6,695 nt of DNA from NCBI GenBank assembly GCA_027484885.1, contig JAIXSD010000377.1:1-6695 (forward strand), read 5' to 3'. The position numbers were made by a program, and so were the translations under genes. The notes beneath the pieces are model-generated. The model saw nothing but the letters and a program-made list of their open reading frames with translations. It had not been told where the DNA came from and ran no database searches. This DNA is from Rubrivivax sp. GTDB lineage: Bacteria > Pseudomonadota > Gammaproteobacteria > Burkholderiales > Burkholderiaceae_C. Shown here one piece after another: positions 5,646 through 6,695 of this stretch. Numbering within the stretch: position 1 is the stretch's first letter; each line of letters begins with the position of its first letter.

Positions 5646-6025
5646 CGGGGGGAGGGACAGACACTGGCCGACGCGGCCGTGCTTGGCTGTGCACCGCTGC
5701 CGAGTTCCGCTGAGTGCCCCGGCAGGCCCCGGAGCAGGGAGCCTGGGCACACGAAACTCAAGGGTTGGCCAGAGGAACTAACGCCATGAACTGATGGCAA
5801 CATAGCGAACCATCGACCGCACAGATGTTTCGTGCCAAGGCCAAGTCGGACACGTGTAACAGGCGCGGCTTTTGTCGCGGAAATTAATGCGGTTTGAAAT
5901 CTCAATCCATCAGCGAAAAATCGTGATCCGACAGGCACTTACTTGGTTTTTCGCCCGGTCGGTTATTTGCGACAGCGGCCGTGATATGCGGCGTGCAGCT
6001 GCGGTATACAACACGTTAGAGCGCA
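5646..6025. other. Gene-poor spacer with composition shift
   Basis: This 380-base gap between the LysR gene and the next secreted protein holds no convincing gene. The first hundred or so bases keep the high GC of the left side; from about 5755 A/T rises, reaching 24 G/C of 60 in 5881-5940. Small structures seen are GCCAT-N6-ATGGC (5783-5798), the palindrome ACACGTGT (5850-5857) and GCAGCTGC around 5995-6002. TATACA (6005-6010) could be a -10 box for the next gene but lacks a good -35 box. Short frames on both strands lack family features. Confidence 0.5.
5714..5750 (+). terminator. Imperfect hairpin downstream of the LysR gene
   Basis: GTGCCCCGGC (5714-5723) pairs with GCCTGGGCAC (5741-5750) with one mismatch around a 17-base loop, 68 bases after the LysR stop. 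No T-run follows, so it is not a classic intrinsic terminator. It may still mark the transcript end. Confidence 0.3.
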
Positions 6026-6514
6026 ATGCCATCAATCCCATCTCTCTTTCGCATCGTTCTGGGAATCGCTGCGGCAGCGCCATGCGCAGCGCTTGCACTT
6101 TGCACCGATGGGCGGGCGCCTACCCTCGAGCAGGAGGTGTCTGAAGCCGAGGCAGTCGTGGTGGCGAAGACCATTCGGGAGAAGGTGTTGACGGAAGACC
6201 CGTCGGACCCAGTTGGCGTTACGGCGATTGAGTATCGAATCAAGGTGTCGAAAGTACTGCGCGGAAAGGCGCCACGCGAGTTGACGGTAAGAAGCGAGAA
6301 CAACAGCGCTCGCTTTCCCCTGAGCGTTGGCGCTTCGTACTTGTTGATCCTCAACCGAGACTTGAATGGGAAACTCTTCGTGGACGACTGCGGCAACTCG
6401 GGAACACTTTCCGAGCGGAAGGCTGAGCGCAAGGCGCTGGAAGAAAATGCAGCGAATGCCAAGAGGCGCCCTAACCAGTCTACAAGGACTTCCCACCATT
6501 TCAAGCTCCAGTAG
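6026..6514 (+). CDS. Secreted protein of unknown function, possible TIMP/NTR-like fold
   Basis: This encodes 162 residues from ATG 6026, with only a weak TTAGAG upstream. Residues 1-24 look like a signal peptide (FRIVLGIAAAAPCAALA), leaving a mature protein that begins LCTDG. The order of elements resembles bacterial TIMP/netrin-like domains: an N-terminal Cys (26), a helix and strand AEAVVVAKTI (41-50), YRIKVSKVLRGKAP (70-83), LTVRSEN, then VGASYLLIL (101-109) and a second Cys in FVDDCGNSGTL (118-128). Cys26 and Cys122 could pair. The last 35 residues are charged and probably disordered. Codon use and GC (about 55-57% in two lines counted) differ sharply from the genes to the left, suggesting a different origin. 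A good terminator follows, so it is probably a single-gene unit. The fold assignment is from pattern resemblance only; no function is claimed. Confidence 0.72.
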   Translation: MPSIPSLFRIVLGIAAAAPCAALALCTDGRAPTLEQEVSEAEAVVVAKTIREKVLTEDPSDPVGVTAIEYRIKVSKVLRGKAPRELTVRSENNSARFPLSVGASYLLILNRDLNGKLFVDDCGNSGTLSERKAERKALEENAANAKRRPNQSTRTSHHFKLQ

Positions 6515-6515
6515 C

Positions 6516-6545
6516 AAGACCTGACCCTTCGGGGTCTTTTCTCAT
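6516..6545 (+). terminator. Intrinsic terminator
   Basis: GACCC (6523-6527), a TTCG tetraloop (6528-6531) and GGGTC (6532-6536) form a stem followed at once by TTTT and then CTCATTTTT. AAGACC (6516-6521) can pair alternatively with GGTCTT (6533-6538). It starts within ten bases of the stop at 6514, so it should end the transcript of the secreted-protein gene. Confidence 0.8.
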
Positions 6546-6695
6546 TTTTAGACCTGTGTTCTGAACAGCGGCAAGACAACAAGGAACAGACTGAACATCT
6601 ACAAACGGGCTTCATGCGGACCATGCCGCTGCCCCAGATACGAACCGCTCAGCAGGACCCCATTCGCTCTGCGTCATTGGCTCAGCATGCCGAGC
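6546..6695. other. Right-hand end, no assignable gene
   Basis: After the terminator I find no recognisable coding region. A plus-strand frame opens at ATG 6614 (or 6623) and stays open to the window edge, reading MRTMPLPQIRTAQQDPIRSA at its start. A minus-strand frame enters from the right edge and stops at 6612-6614. Either could be the end of a real gene, but neither has family features or a good ribosome site. The last 16 bases (6680-6695) form an imperfect palindrome centred on GCATGC. Confidence 0.3.

Noticed and set aside
5774..6021. Possible integron attC site: GTTAG cores at 6015-6019 (+) and on the minus strand at 5778-5782
   Set aside because: Neither core fully fits GTTRRRY, no RYYYAAC partner lies at the right distance, and no attC-type fold or integrase is present.
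5872..6144. A 90-codon plus-strand frame overlapping the start of the NTR-like gene
   Set aside because: It overlaps the signal-peptide-bearing frame in another phase, and its translation shows no family features.
6016..6624. A 202-codon minus-strand frame opposite the NTR-like gene
   Set aside because: The plus-strand frame has a signal peptide, paired Cys and a terminator placed right after its stop. The minus frame is Ser/Arg-rich with no domain and crosses the terminator.
6680..6695. Imperfect 16-base palindrome at the window edge, GCTC-A-GCATGC-C-GAGC
   Set aside because: It has one mismatched pair, no gene context, and is cut by the window end, so it cannot be interpreted as an operator or element end.

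Overview
The left 5.6 kb is very GC-rich: a 60-base line sampled in the LysR gene counts 46 G/C of 60. It is densely packed, with short gaps, overlapping genes and long antisense shadow frames. Protein families (XdhC, a DUF3617-type protein, a COG4757-type hydrolase, a LysR regulator) and codon choice fit a high-GC betaproteobacterium, probably order Burkholderiales. That placement is from protein style only; no marker gene is present.

Layout from left to right. 1-863 (+): the end of one GNAT acetyltransferase and a complete second one, coupled by a GTGTGA stop/start overlap. 875-2580 (-): an xdhC-type molybdenum-cofactor chaperone gene, followed by a secreted matrixin-like zinc protease gene that overlaps it by 13 bases. 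2675-2806 (+): a possible 43-residue protein. A GC-rich hairpin separates it from 2849-4431 (-), which holds a predicted alpha/beta hydrolase followed by a secreted DUF3617-type protein. 4432-4664 is a divergent control region with inverted repeats and a striking run of GTGG at exact 10-base steps. 4665-5645 (+) is a LysR-type regulator. After about 5750 the composition drops (one line has 24 G/C of 60). This part has a gene-poor spacer, then one secreted protein resembling TIMP/NTR-fold domains (6026-6514), followed by a good intrinsic terminator. The last 150 bases hold no assignable gene.

How the genes may work together: the LysR regulator plausibly controls itself and the divergent hydrolase through the inverted repeats between them. 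XdhC would serve a molybdenum hydroxylase encoded elsewhere. I see no transposase, integrase, CRISPR array, rRNA or tRNA, and no clear new multi-gene system. The most unusual items are the 10-base-phased GTGG array with a neighbouring G-quadruplex motif, the non-standard zinc motif of the protease, and the compositionally foreign NTR-like gene.
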